Translations under genes and position numbers: made by a program
The notes under the pieces: model-generated
Databases searched by the model: none
Told to the model about the DNA's origin: nothing
The model's input: only the letters and a program-made list of their open reading frames with translations
Shown: piece after piece, positions 36,201-46,900 of the stretch
How positions within the stretch are numbered: position 1 is the first letter of the stretch
Layout of the letters: the number at the start of each line of letters is the position of its first letter
DNA from: Lasiosphaeria ovina
Lineage: Eukaryota; Ascomycota; Sordariomycetes; Sordariales; Lasiosphaeriaceae
Length of the DNA stretch: 64,000 bases
Direction: 5' to 3'
Assembly: GCA_033439765.1 (NCBI GenBank)
Contig: JAULSN010000001.1
Location: forward strand, 930,001-994,000

Positions 36201-38224
36201 TCGGTACCCGTAACGGCCCAAATAACCTAGATACCCTCAACCTTCCTCTCCAGAGCGAGGTAAAGGTATGGCGAGAAGGCGAGAAGTGGACCGGCCCGCA
36301 TGTGCTGCTCGCACGTGACGGAAAGACCTGTACGGTTGAAGTCAACGGCAAGCCTACGAACTTTCGTATCGTGGTAGTCAAGCCATACTACCGTGACGAT
36401 TCAACGGCTACCCCGGCCCTCGGAGAGAGTGGAAAGCTCCCTCACAACGAGGCCGACGATGATAACGAGTGGACCCCTCCACCGGAAGAACCCCGGGTAT
36501 TGAGACGGCGCGGACGCCCGCCCGGATCAAAGAATAAGCCGAAGCCGAGCCCCGCAGTAGATACAACAATGACTGAAGGCATGACCCTCACAACAGCCTA
36601 CCTGACGGCAAAAGAGAATGAAGACTATAACCTCGCGGTAAGGCTCCGCAAAGAGGGGAAGATCCCAGCGGCTGGCGAGCCCTTCTCCCTATCTGATCAA
36701 ACGGAAGTCGATGCCCTCATTGGCCGAGGAGTCTTCGTATTCCAGAAGTATGACCCGGTGAAGCACGGAAATATACGCATCTTCAAGTCGCGCATGGTCA
36801 GAGAGGTCAAGGGCAAGGAAACGGACTCTCCGTACGAGAAGTCCCGGCTTGTGATCCAAGGCCACAGCGATCAGGGTAAAGAACTAGTATTAACACAGAG
36901 CCCTACGATCCAACGAGCGAGCCAACGGACCCTGGTTGCCCTGGCACCCTCTCTCATGCAGCAAGGAATGATGATGTGGATTCGAGACATCACACAAGCA
37001 TACACACAGTCTACAACGGAGCTACAGCGAACGATCCTAGCCTACCTACCCGAGCAAATCCGCCATATCTACCCAAAAGGAACGATAATGGAAGTCGTCA
37101 AACCGCTATACGGCATCGCTGAAGCAGGCACGCACTGGTGGGCGACCTATTTCAAGCACCACCGCGAACGGCTCAACATGACCACATCTACATACGATCC
37201 GTGCCTTCTAATCACCTCAAAGGATTCAGAGCATTTTGCAATCGTTGGCATGCAAACAGACGATACGATCGGCCTTACTGACTCAGGATTTGAAGCCCTG
37301 GAGGAGGAAATGATCAAGGAAGCCAAGTTTACGGCTAAACCGAAACAAAAATTGACCCCGGCTAACCCGCTCGCATTCAACGGATGTATCTTGACCCTCC
37401 AAGAGGACGGTATACTGGCCCTGAAGCAGAAGAAGCAGGGCGAGAAGCTCATGATCGCGACCAACGCTCAGGAATACGTCGAACAGCGGGCACGCGGTGC
37501 CTATATCGCTTCGACCTGTCAGCCTGAAGCCGCGTTCGACCTATCGGCTGCAGCACAGCACAAAGAGCCAACAAAAGAAGATATCGCCAGGATGAATAAG
37601 CGTATCAAATGGCAGATGGAGCACGTTGACCGAGGCATCAACTATATCCCCCTCGACCTACCTACGGCTAGGCTGTTTGTCTACGTAGACGCGTCATTCG
37701 CTAACAACAAGGACCTGAGCTCACAAATCGGATACGTGATCTTCCTAGCGAACGAAGAGATGGATGAAGGAAGCTTCATCATAACAGGGAACCTAATCCA
37801 TTGGTCATCTACCAAATGCAAGCGGATTACACGAAGCATCCTAGCCTCAGAGATCTACGCTATGGCCAACGGCGTTGATATAGGCATTTGTTTCAACGCA
37901 ACGATCAACATAATCCTGGCCAAGCTAGGCATCCCAAATATCCCGATGATCGTATGCACCGACTCTTTCTCGCTCTACGAATGCTTAGTCAAACTAGGCA
38001 CAACGAAGGAAAAGCGGCTTATGATCGACATTATGAGCATGAGGCAGTCATACGAGAAGCAGGAGATCTTCGAAGTCCGATGGATCAACGGAAATGACAA
38101 CCCGGCCGATGCGATGACGAAGTCATCACCCAATATGGCCCTACAGGCCCTTATTGACAATAACACGTTGACGGTCAGGATTCAGGCTTCCGTGAAGCGG
38201 AATAAGAAGGACCACAGCGAGTAG
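33272..38224 (+). CDS. Copia gag-pol polyprotein
   Basis: A single frame of 1650 residues. The gag-like N-terminal part ends in the fungal copia zinc knuckle CFICGKQGCWSTKH (from 457). The aspartic protease has its active site Asp in PDTGAAG (Asp595). A GAG-pre-integrase region with HRRFGH...CHQC (about 728-770) precedes the integrase core, whose DDE residues read Asp792, Asp847 and Glu883 with the usual 35-residue last spacing. Reverse transcriptase follows (about 1170-1400) with the active-site pair in MQTDDT (Asp1330-Asp1331). RNase H begins near VYVDASFA (Asp1473) and ends near GNDNPADAMTK. The frame is open upstream to 33164, but only non-ATG codons lie there. All catalytic residues I could check are present, so the element looks competent. 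Confidence 0.95.
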   Translation: MTALRANSRIATIIDPDWQGQDFDPEDEDQLTPKRLNTYLVDCVEVYESFELQDEALFAMFRTDFIEWKENHFKALDKTLRTTLKQFLNDHGIYISNDGLVSQQLAILAQYKEAPEWPEEEAERYSRNRGDKFQSFYNTSSNKGTNKGVTERAFTPAVKNIKNTEGSIPPPFSERSSAPRVDLTNEDEPLETPPYLSNAAPLPLSRMLTDLAKMYTDEDKFGGERYDILDSKVKIFGAYCQIIGIPQQLYHKVYSVMLKDRAKQFYFDRLIQENLTFDEMINRTRAFFHSVEDRQMYLQEWRSTTFTRIIKENPDKDLSQCFDILVNKLQKIFKGLAGRTPAGMYRTDEDLAEQLLNACQGVEACKLVSMKPASTFESVVAELRNVIGVHMRFEKASLQQYNTDESEGPYQYWVDRRYEGGRPGRGGSRASSRSGGSHDGPRDNGPRRPFNNKIKKCFICGKQGCWSTKHPIAERQPKKNQWRRYMQAQGREGEDFASFLIDFEGIDTGELDEEQEFEAWVAMKNAEASTPQMESFVTEYGPVDGAKIADLLNNQATMHAITEANPFVQPPEEPASLFHFKSRYDSEIFQGIMPDTGAAGISTAGENQVKALQKEIPGTKIDTSTAGKHRVRFGDNPESVSLGTVSVETPFGLIDFQVVPANTPFLLCLSDMDKHGVYLNNILNLLVHQGKGYPIVRKWGHPWLLLNDPESTVAWSHLTETELRQLHRRFGHPAVERLYKVLTRAGYDDLEHEVIEKINKFCHQCQLHGSNPGRFRFTLYDDIDFNYRVLVDVMYLDGKPVIHAIDEATSFQAVRFLQNMTAKATWNTIRAMWIDTYVGPPDIIVTDAGTNFTAEEFVNNARNLSIEIMEVPVEAHNSIGKLERYYGPLRRAYEVITADLHGLDVTADQALQMAVKAVNDTAGPDGLVPTLLVFGSYPRMTTSSPQSPSIEARAKAVRKAMIEIRTLKAKRQVSDALGTRNGPNNLDTLNLPLQSEVKVWREGEKWTGPHVLLARDGKTCTVEVNGKPTNFRIVVVKPYYRDDSTATPALGESGKLPHNEADDDNEWTPPPEEPRVLRRRGRPPGSKNKPKPSPAVDTTMTEGMTLTTAYLTAKENEDYNLAVRLRKEGKIPAAGEPFSLSDQTEVDALIGRGVFVFQKYDPVKHGNIRIFKSRMVREVKGKETDSPYEKSRLVIQGHSDQGKELVLTQSPTIQRASQRTLVALAPSLMQQGMMMWIRDITQAYTQSTTELQRTILAYLPEQIRHIYPKGTIMEVVKPLYGIAEAGTHWWATYFKHHRERLNMTTSTYDPCLLITSKDSEHFAIVGMQTDDTIGLTDSGFEALEEEMIKEAKFTAKPKQKLTPANPLAFNGCILTLQEDGILALKQKKQGEKLMIATNAQEYVEQRARGAYIASTCQPEAAFDLSAAAQHKEPTKEDIARMNKRIKWQMEHVDRGINYIPLDLPTARLFVYVDASFANNKDLSSQIGYVIFLANEEMDEGSFIITGNLIHWSSTKCKRITRSILASEIYAMANGVDIGICFNATINIILAKLGIPNIPMIVCTDSFSLYECLVKLGTTKEKRLMIDIMSMRQSYEKQEIFEVRWINGNDNPADAMTKSSPNMALQALIDNNTLTVRIQASVKRNKKDHSE

Positions 38225-38235
38225 GATCAACACTT

Positions 38236-38250
38236 GGGGAGGAAGAAAAG
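38236..38250 (+). other. Polypurine tract of the copia element
   Basis: GGGGAGGAAGAAAAG, eight bases before the 3' LTR. It is the likely primer for plus-strand synthesis, though the small gap to the LTR is unusual. Confidence 0.6.
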
Positions 38251-38258
38251 ACTGCCAG

Positions 38259-38567
38259 TGTAGGAATAACCGATCAATCAGAGTTACGGAGGCTGAGGCG
38301 GCTCGGCGGGCCGCATAGCCCTGATTGGTCAGTCAGGAAGAATAGTGGGCCTGGCCCGGACACACGGGTCACCTGCCCTAGCACGTGACCTTAGTGTGCA
38401 CGGACCATCCACCCTGTGGACAGCCCACTCCCCCAAAACCACCAAGCACCCTGTAACCCTAAGGAATAGAACAGAACAGAGATAAATGAACATACCACCA
38501 ATCTCCCAACCACCCTTTCGCAACGGTTACTATAGTGACTATTATGAATGACCTTGTCATTCCAACA
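38259..38567 (+). repeat. 3' LTR of the copia element
   Basis: 309 bp, apparently identical to the 5' LTR, followed by the target duplication GCCGC. Confidence 0.95.
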
Positions 38568-38572
38568 GCCGC

Positions 38573-39943
38573 CATAACAAACCGACATATAGCAAACCAG
38601 CGCTTAATTAAACATACTCATCCAGGACATCAGCATGAATTTCGCGACTATTGAAATCACTGACGAAGTAGAATACGTTTCACGTTGCACCTGATATATG
38701 GGATTGCGATGATAATAGATAGGTAGAGACGGGCAGAAAAGACCGACTTTGCCATAACACGCAGGTAACATGCACAAGACGTTATAAGAGCTTAGGATAT
38801 ATGAAGTGGGAAGTTGAACATAAGCATGTCTTCAGTTTAGATTCCATCTGAACTCCTCCATCTATCTGTGATCCCCAAGTACCTAGAACAACTAGGAAGA
38901 GAGATATATATATAGTGAAACCAGCAAGCAGAGAACCTCTGCACAGCATACGTGGCACAAGTTCATTTCGAAGACGGGACGTCTCAAAAATAACTAAAAT
39001 ACAAAGTCCCTAGAATGTTTCAAAGAGCTGAATGGCAAACCCCCACGGCTCAGGAACGTTGAATAATACAACAGTCACAACCTACTCACATGAGCCAGCA
39101 CTGTTACCGCCAGATATACGCCAAGATGGTGGCCAGTTACTCTTCAAAGTCTCCCATTCAAGAAAACTGGTGAGCACCAAGCAGCGCAGCTTCAGTATGG
39201 GCTCGCAACCACGCAGAGAGAAATACCAAACCTCCCAGGCTTTCCACAGAATTTAATATGCGATATCTGATCTCCTCGTGGGGATCCTGTCTTTACCCAG
39301 CTGCCTGCCGGCCTGGTATCGCCTGTTGCACCATAGTACGTAGGGTGGTACATGACATCAAAACAGCCCATGCTTTACAGACGAGGCCTCGTCTCTCCGG
39401 ATTCACCTGCGCCATCTCGGAGGTTCAAGATAGATTAAAGAGTCTCAGTTTCTTCCCAACTAAGCTCATTAGATAGACGGCTATCGTACAACACTTCCGG
39501 GGAGGGAAAGGGGGTCCAAGAAGAAGCTCCATCGACTAGACGCTGCAGATCTAGTTTCCGGATACATTGACGACAACTACGACGACGATGATGGCCATGG
39601 GTGGTGATGGGCATAGACAGTCTTTCCATGGCGGACCCTCCTCCCCTTTTTGGCCCCCTTCCTCCCACTGAAATACTCCCCGCGCGCTTTATGCCTCATA
39701 AACACTCACCCCAAAATGCCGGTTCGCGGTTTTATTTTTCTCTCATACCACAGATGTTTTCGCCTTTAAAGCCTGCCAAAGAGGGGGAAATGTGAATAGA
39801 TAGGAAAAAACACATAAAAGCAAGGCTAGGTAGTGTATCGTTCCATGAGGAAAAAAGGGAAAGGGGCGGGCGCACTGTCCACATAACCCTTCTCCCTCCT
39901 CTCTCTCATTCTCTCTCAGACAGCTCGTGTGGTGTAAAGTTTT
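38573..39943. other. Intergenic between the copia element and Sec61 beta
   Basis: No gene seen. The right end is the 3' flank of the minus-strand Sec61 beta gene, with a CT-rich stretch at 39885-39925. Confidence 0.5.
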
Positions 39944-40563
39944 CTAGCTCGAGAACCGGCGCGTGATCTTGGCAATGACTAGACAGAGAGAGCGCAGGTT
40001 AGCGAGGTGTCCTTCCCCATCAACAAGACACGTCACACGAAGCAAGCAGCATAATAAGCACTTGTGTCTCTCTCTTGGCTCCCCCAATGAATGCGGTCTG
40101 GAAGGGTTGCTCGGCGAGCGGGCTTACTGTGGAGAGCGACGACGCTAAAGATGAAGACGAGCGACAGCACCAGGACGACAACGGGGTCGACTTTGAGGCC
40201 AGGGGACTCGTCCGTGTACAGGCGCAGCATGGTGCTGCTGGAGCCGCCGGCGCCGGCGGCGCGCGTGCTGTTTGGCCGCGCATTCGCAACCTTCTCCTTC
40301 TGGTCGGCGGCGGCGCGGCGGCGGATGGCGGTGCGGGCGCCTCCGGGCGGCAGCGACGCGGGGCCGCCGATGCTAGCGCCCGTCGCGACGTTGGCGGTGC
40401 CCGTGGGTGATGAGGCGCGAGGGGAAGACTGCGGGCGAAGCGTATTAGTTGCCCGTCTATGTAGGTCGAAGTTTCCCGCCGCCGTGCGGGCCTTGAGGTA
40501 GTTCCAACATCACAGCTGATACTCGCGTTCCTCCGAGCGAGGGAAATGGACTTGACGTACCAT
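39944..40563 (-). CDS. SBH1: Sec61 beta subunit (Sbh1) of the ER translocon
   Basis: Sec61 beta is the tail-anchored small subunit of the Sec61 channel in the ER membrane. Exons: 40561-40563 (the ATG alone), 40128-40428 and 39944-39978; introns are 132 and 149 bp. The product is 112 residues. After a disordered Ser/Ala/Gly-rich start comes AIRRRAADQKEKVANARPNS, then the signature GGSSSTMLRLYTDESPGLKV, then the tail anchor DPVVVLVLSLVFIFSVVALH and the short luminal end IIAKITRRFSS. The start codon is set by the donor GTACGT right after ATG and by the continuation SSPRASSPTG in exon 2. Length and order match fungal Sbh1. Confidence 0.94.
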
Positions 40564-42334
40564 TGTGTGCGGAGCTATTAGAAATAAATAAAGGTGGGCG
40601 AAAGCAGTCACAGGCGTGCCGTTAAAAAGGAAAGTGCTGAGCGAACGGGGCGATTCGATTCGAGGGTTCGTGGGTTACCGTTCGGTTTGGTGATGGTGAG
40701 GCTGGGCTGGGCTGGATACACAGTAGTTCCTCGTCGCCCCTAAAATGGGATGATCCGTGCTTCTCCAATTGAGGCCACGGTTTGGCAAAGCTGCAGCGGC
40801 CGCGCGCTGGAAATCTAGCCGCAACTTTGTTTTCCCGGCAGCCGAGCGCCGCGCCTTGGCTCGGCTCCCAATTGTGGCTGTCCGACCTTCATTGGTCAAG
40901 CAGTCGGGATGTCAGTGGATGGGTCGAACGCACCCCGGATTCTTCGCCTGTCAGGAGCCCGAGCCCCTGCCTTTGTTTGTGTGATCTGCTTCGATATAAA
41001 AAGACCTAACGACTTCCATGTAAATTAAGTGTAGGGCTTCCTGGTGAGAATGCAGCATGTTTGCGGGTATGTTCTCTTCACTCCTCAGAACAGTAATTGC
41101 TATTTTGTACCATGTTCTAGACTGTTTTCAAATGTCATTATCAACTTCGGATTTCATCAATATGAATGACCTTGACTGGACCTGGGTAGACCTGACTCCA
41201 CGATCAGCCACATTCCACACGTCCATTAATTCCACATAAACTCACGTTTCTCGACACGTAGGAGACTAATTCCAAGACGTAATAGCAGCTATGGCCACCA
41301 TTAGTTGTTAGAGTGAAGCTGGGCTCTGTGTCTGAACCTACATATCTCCACTACCTCTCGCCCCTCTGAAAGACCTCGTTCCTGTTTTCCTACGTCTACT
41401 CGTTTTGCTACGTACCCAGCAAGTCTTGAGCGAGAACTAAACGCCGCCAACCCCTAACACAGGCGAGAAGGACATCTACAAGACTAAGGGACAAGCACAC
41501 AGTACTCTTTTCTTCACTCTCTCTTCTCTCATATTGCTCGAGCTTCGCCTCCCTCGCCTACCTACTCAACCCTCGGAGCCAGCAGTGAGTCCTCGCTCTC
41601 TGTCCGTCTGTCTGTCTCAATATACATATATGATGAAACAATGTGTGTGCCCAGCTGACTCGAAATAAAACTAGGATAGCCACAGGGAAAAGTAAAATGG
41701 AAAAGGAGGAGAGAAAATTAACAAAAGAAAAAAAAAAAGCAGACAGGTAGACCTCTGGAAGAGGGGTGGAGGAGACTGGGTGAAGTTTTGCCAAACACAG
41801 ACCAAACCAGAATCGCAATTGACCCTTTCTTCCCTTAAAAAAAAACCACAACAACAAAGAAAAAAAAAAAAGAGAAAAATGATATCTGGCAATGCTCTCT
41901 GCCCCCACTGTCTTTCCTCCCTCCCGCTCGCTCTCTTCTGCGCTATACCAAATTTCCCTCGAAGACCCTCATTTTGTTTTTTTCAAGCTGAGCAACACCC
42001 CGTGCTCTACTCATTTGTCACCTTTTGGTTTGCCCAGCCCAAGAAATATGGGAAGAGCGACTCGTTACACCCACCCACCCTCGCCTCTAAACAAGTAACC
42101 CTTTCAATTCGGCTCCATGTTCTTCCTTCTCTATGGAAGGTGGTTAAGCTGGTAGGACGACATTTGACCCGCCATACCATGTATAAAGTATTAGACAGTA
42201 TGGCGCGCAATAACGCCTTGCTTTTTGACAAATTTGACCGGAACGCCCCCGCTGTGGTGGGCCTGAGCCAGAAGTGGTGGGCAGACATGTAGTGGTGGTA
42301 GTAGAAAGAAAAAAGAAATTAGAGACGGGGAGCT
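40564..42334. other. Intergenic between Sec61 beta and the Psr1-like gene
   Basis: Sec61 beta promoter on the left, 3' flank of the Psr1-like gene on the right. CT-rich sequence at 41505-41550, followed by a donor-like CAGCA|GTGAGT near 41584 and an acceptor-like TGCCCAG near 41655, could be a spliced transcript, but I see no conserved protein. The open frame at 41780-42292 has A-rich, UTR-like composition. Confidence 0.45.
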
Positions 42335-43974
42335 TTAAAGAGTGACATCGAGGACCAAGCTAACGTCCTGCACATTAGAGTCGGCGAGATCTTCGAGAAC
42401 TGGAATTAGGTCCAATAGCTCGTTGTCGTGCGCATCGGAAAACCAACTACTGATTGGGACAGCGTGTTGGGGGTGGAATATGTATGACGTTGGGGAGTTA
42501 TCGATGATGATTGTGTCTTTCAGGTCCCGTCCAACCTGCGACAGGTCCTTTACGTAATTCCCCTGGTGGTTGTAGCAACTCTCTCTGAAGAGTCGGTGGT
42601 GCACTACTTTGTGAATGTCCAGCTGGTCGAGGAGCGGATCTCCATACTGAGGGGGGAAAGTCAGCGTTTCCCGTTGCACACTAACAAGGTAAGGGATATT
42701 TCATACCTTGGATACCGATGCGGTGAAGACAACGACCTCATAAAGCTCGCCAACTCTCTTCATGAATTGGTCCACGCCCGGCCGCTTGATAACGTACACG
42801 TTATGATAGTTGCCTTCGATCTCTACGGGTATTGTGAAATCGGCTTGGTGTAGAATCTACGACTGTAAGTAACGATATTGAGGGAATAGCGATCCAAACC
42901 AGGGTCGCTAACCTTGAAGGAGCTGTGGACTAGTGTTTCGTCCAAATCAAGCACCAGGCATTTTTTGCCCTTGAACTCGGGCGCCTGAGGGGGCAGGAGA
43001 AATCTCTGAGGCTGCTCGGGAACGAATACCGGAGGTGTCTCTACTGCCGTGACGGTAGGGGCATTGGGAACAGGGGGAACCGGCAACGCAGATGTGGGGA
43101 CAGTCCTTGCCTGGGGCTCATCTGCAGATCCCGCTGCCGATTGTGACCCTTGTTGCCGTGCGGCGTCAGCGTCCGGCATAGGAACGTCACCTTCTGCGTC
43201 CTTCTCTGAAACAGCCTCGTCGACGTGGTGCGAGGCTGGATTCGTTGCTGGAGGTGCTTCCACCGAGATTACGGGACTGCTCGAGCCGGCGCTAACGAGA
43301 GTCGTCTGCTTGGACTCGTTATCTCTCTCGCCGCCAACGGTGGATTGGTCTTGTGTGCTGGTTCCAGAAACACGCTTTCCGTTCTTTGACGACTCTTGGG
43401 ATGTCTGCGGTTGCTGGGTCGACTCTTTCTCATAGAGCTGCGTCTTGCTGTTAGAAGGCTGCTCTGAAGGAGTCGCGGTCCTCCGGCTGGCCGTCGCGGG
43501 TCGAGCAGGTATCTTATCGAGCTTGTGGCTGGGCACTTGGGGCTCCGTATCCAAGCCGTTCGCGTGATCCGGCACCCCACAGCACCCAAAGATGGCGAGG
43601 AATCCGGGGGCTTTCTTCTTCTTGTGGGATGCGGCCGCGGGCGAGCTGGGCTCGGAATTGCCCGGCGTAGCTGTCGGTCCTGTTCCAACGCCTAAACGGT
43701 TACTAGACGCGCTGCCATTGCGATTTCGTCCTAACATACTTCCTTTCGACTCCTTGGAGTGTCCACCAATGCTCTCCCTGGGATCGCCAGCAGTCGCACC
43801 GCTCAAGCCCGTCGTCGTTGGTGACGGCTGGATTCTCTGTGATGAAGATCGAGATGGCACCGGTAGGAGTCCACGGCTCTTTTTGGAGCCAGCGCCGTCC
43901 TCGGGCGCCAGCATCTCTTTTTCCTTGGAGCTCTCCGGAGCGGCTTGTCGTCTCTCTTCTGTACCCCGGGCCAT
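42335..43974 (-). CDS. NIF/FCP1-like protein phosphatase (Psr1/Psr2 type)
   Basis: These HAD-family phosphatases dephosphorylate Ser/Thr. Yeast Psr1/Psr2 are plasma-membrane proteins of the sodium and general stress responses. Exons: 42913-43974, 42707-42856 and 42335-42646; introns are 56 and 60 bp. The product is 507 residues from the first in-frame ATG. The first 320 residues are disordered and rich in Ser, Pro and Gln. A possible palmitoylation site FGCCG is at 130-133, inside the chain rather than at the N terminus as in yeast. The catalytic domain starts at [20 protein letters not shown] (D343xD345xT347). It continues with [42 protein letters not shown] and [15 protein letters not shown]. 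The frame stays open upstream to 44106 without an ATG, so a further 5' exon is possible. Confidence 0.9.
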
Positions 43975-46900
43975 ATCGCTAGGCGAATCAGGCTTATCGA
44001 GGCTTCTCAAGTGTGAGCCTCGGGGATCTTTTCGTAGAACGCAGTCAGCATGGGGAGTTTCACGGAATATGGCTGCAGGTGTTGTTGCCGATTCAAAGCT
44101 TGGGCTTCAAAATTGGAATGGCAGACGTCAACTGCCAGCTATCACGCACGGCTGCCACCGTGGCGGCCAATGAAAGTCACATCGTCGGGGTGGCGCGGGA
44201 AGCAACAGTGATTGCTACGAGGCGAGTCGAAAATCGACAGCACGTCGTCGCGGCCATTTCGTGGGAAGCGGATGCGGGTAACCAACCTCTAATTCAGAGT
44301 CGCGGATCTTAGTGTCCCACGGCGCAGCCGGGCCCCTATCGCCGCGGAGTGTATGGCCCTCGAAGGCCGACGCTCTGGTACAGAGCCACCTTCTCGCCGT
44401 TGTTGAGATCGCCTGTCACAAGATTTCGGGTGCGCGATGAACTTAAAAAAATCGCGACAAGGCGAGATCCCGTCGCGGGAGGTCGAATGCAAGGGGGAAA
44501 TTGGCGCGCAGGGCCGTTCGGAGAGCGGAGGCGAGGCAGCAACGTGCGTCTATTGCCCGGAGCGACGGCAGAAAGATAATCAAGAATGAATATCAACGTC
44601 CAAAATTGCAGGGCAAAGATTCAAGTAGAGCGAGCCGATGGGGGGCCGACGGTCGACCAGATGTGAGAGGAGGAGAGGCCGTATCAGAGGCTGAGGAAGC
44701 CGTCAAGCGGAAGCGAGATGATTGACTTTAAAGGCAATGGGGTCGTGTTCTGGGATGGTTCAAGGCGCAGAGGAGAACGACGGGGGGGAACAGGGCGACG
44801 AGACTGGAATAGTGGGTTTCCCGAAGAGATTAGCCATTGGAACAGGACGCTACGCACGGGACAATTCGATGGCACAAGATAGCGCAGAACCAGCGGCTAG
44901 CATTTAGCTCTGCAATTTTGACAGCGGGCGAGACCCCAAACCAAATGTTCACTAACGCCCCTCATCGTCTTCCCCAGTCAAATTGGTACCCATCCTCCCA
45001 GCTGCCCTAAATTCGAAAGGGACCCGCGCGCCCGCAGCTGGCTGGGCCATCCACATCCAGGGCATGGATGAAGCCTCTTGGAGGGTCCGTGTTGTGTGTT
45101 TGCAGGCGGCCCCCCAATCTGAGATGAATTAGAAGGGCTCTTTAAATACCGTACGAATAGACTTTTGCCTCACGGCGCCGCACGCCTGAATATGCACGAC
45201 GTACCTAGGAAAATTTCGATCCTTTTCCCTGCCGGACGAGCATCCATGGATATCCGGGTTTGCGGTTGGGGCTCAACCTGCGCGCGACAGCTTCAGCTTT
45301 ATTGACATGTTTGCTCCTCTGAAACGCAATGGCTATCGTCGTTTCTTTGAAGTCACCGATCACCGCAGATCATCCAGAGCTGTCAGTTTCGTTCTTCCAT
45401 CCGTTCTCCGCAAAACCCGTCGTGGATAATAAACAGTATAATGATACACGTCTGCTCCCATCTTGGAACTTCTAGGGGGCAGTCGCAGTAATAAGCTACC
45501 AACACCGTACAGGAGGTGCGTCTTGGCCGCTAATAAGGAACGGGAATGTGTGGTCTCGACAAGCCAGCGGCCCAAACGAACCAACATCCATCAACGCAGC
45601 AGAATCGCCCAGTTTCCGTTGACTTGAAGGCGGCATATTTTGTCGCCACCAACTCATCAGCGAGAACGAGACGAAAGGCAGCCACCTGGCATGGGCGGCG
45701 CATTCAATGCTGGGGCTGATTGGGGTCTGCGATGGAACTGCTGGCACTGGTTTCTGTGATTGCATGAAAGGCTAGTCGCCCAATTGCCCTGTCAGAGGCC
45801 CGACTACTCTCTAAGACCTCCACAGCTCCATTCAAGCCGAAGGCAGGCCACCCTCGCCCAGCCTGCCGCTGCCGCTTCTGTGCATTTTCCGGCCGGGGAT
45901 CACTGGGAAGTAGAAAGCCTGAAAGCCTGAAGGAGACCGCCCGACGGGGACGAGCGTGGAAGAGCGGTCGGGCTTTGCTGATTGGCCGCGTTACCGCCCG
46001 GTACGGCACCCCTGCGCCTGCGGGCCACTCACCGTCTCCCACCACCGCCGACGCCGCCCTGCTCGCTGTTGCATCTGTGGGTTCGCCGGACGAGGGAAAC
46101 ATAATTACGGAACCGGGCGGGCCTCGCCTGACAAACGTGCCCGCCGATATCAAGACGCACTGGGTGCCACGTAGGCGATATACATATGCATTGAATATCC
46201 TCGAGCTCGGTGCTTCAACGACATGTCTTATTCGCCATTGAATCTCGAGTTGGACTACAGAGTTTCAGAACTCGGCCAATGTTTCTGGACTTGGGTGACA
46301 GGTGAAGGACGTATCAAGTATGGACCGAGTACTACATACGCATATTGCTGCCCTCTGGCCTCTCCCCGCATGCATCTCCAACGGGTGACAGTCTGGTTTC
46401 CCGGGATTGTCCTCCATCCAGTACCATGCCGTCCCCGAACGCGCGCGCTAGGTATTACGTTTGTAAGTCCCGGGCTCCCCTTTCCCCGTCTATGCCAGGG
46501 CGGGAGTCTCGGCCCGTAAAGGCAAAACGCCTTGGGGCGTGCCGATTCTTGTCGCAGAGTCATTCCATGGGACTGAAGAAGATTAAATCAGCTGGTCGGA
46601 CGAAGTCAAAGTCTAATGTTGACTAATTGCGTATTGGACTTCTAGTTGGGCAGCAGAAGTGTCTCTCATTGTTAGTGCGTTCCACCTTGCCTACTAGGTA
46701 CGGCCGTTCTCTCTCGGTACCTTACATACACCAACGCCCTATCTTCATCTGTCCATCCATTTCGGCTCTTTCTCAGGGCCCCTAACGGGAGTTCTCTTCT
46801 ACGACGAGGCCGGCTTAGAGCTTGATCGAGGAAACGGTTAATTAGTTAACAACAGACAGCCAGTCCTAAGCGCTCTCGTCTCATAGGCCCAAATGCGCTT

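Larger units (their letters stand above)
32608..38572 (+). mobile_element. Complete Ty1/copia LTR retrotransposon
   Basis: The element runs from LTR 32613-32921 to LTR 38259-38567 and is flanked by 5-bp target duplications GCCGC (32608-32612 and 38568-38572). Both LTRs are 309 bp, begin TG and end CA, and I found no difference between them by eye. One uninterrupted frame codes for gag, protease, integrase, reverse transcriptase and RNase H in copia order (integrase before reverse transcriptase). A polypurine tract lies just before the 3' LTR. Identical LTRs and an intact frame point to a recent insertion that may still be mobile. No mutations of the repeat-induced point mutation kind are evident in the coding part. 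Confidence 0.96.

Noticed and set aside
41780..42292. 170-codon plus-strand frame
   Set aside because: Starts without ATG, has A-rich UTR-like composition and low-complexity Lys/Gln runs, and runs up to the 3' end of the Psr1-like gene.
45704..46153. 149-codon minus-strand frame in the Psr1-ABCD spacer
   Set aside because: Non-repetitive but motif-free, with overlapping frames on the other strand; no support.
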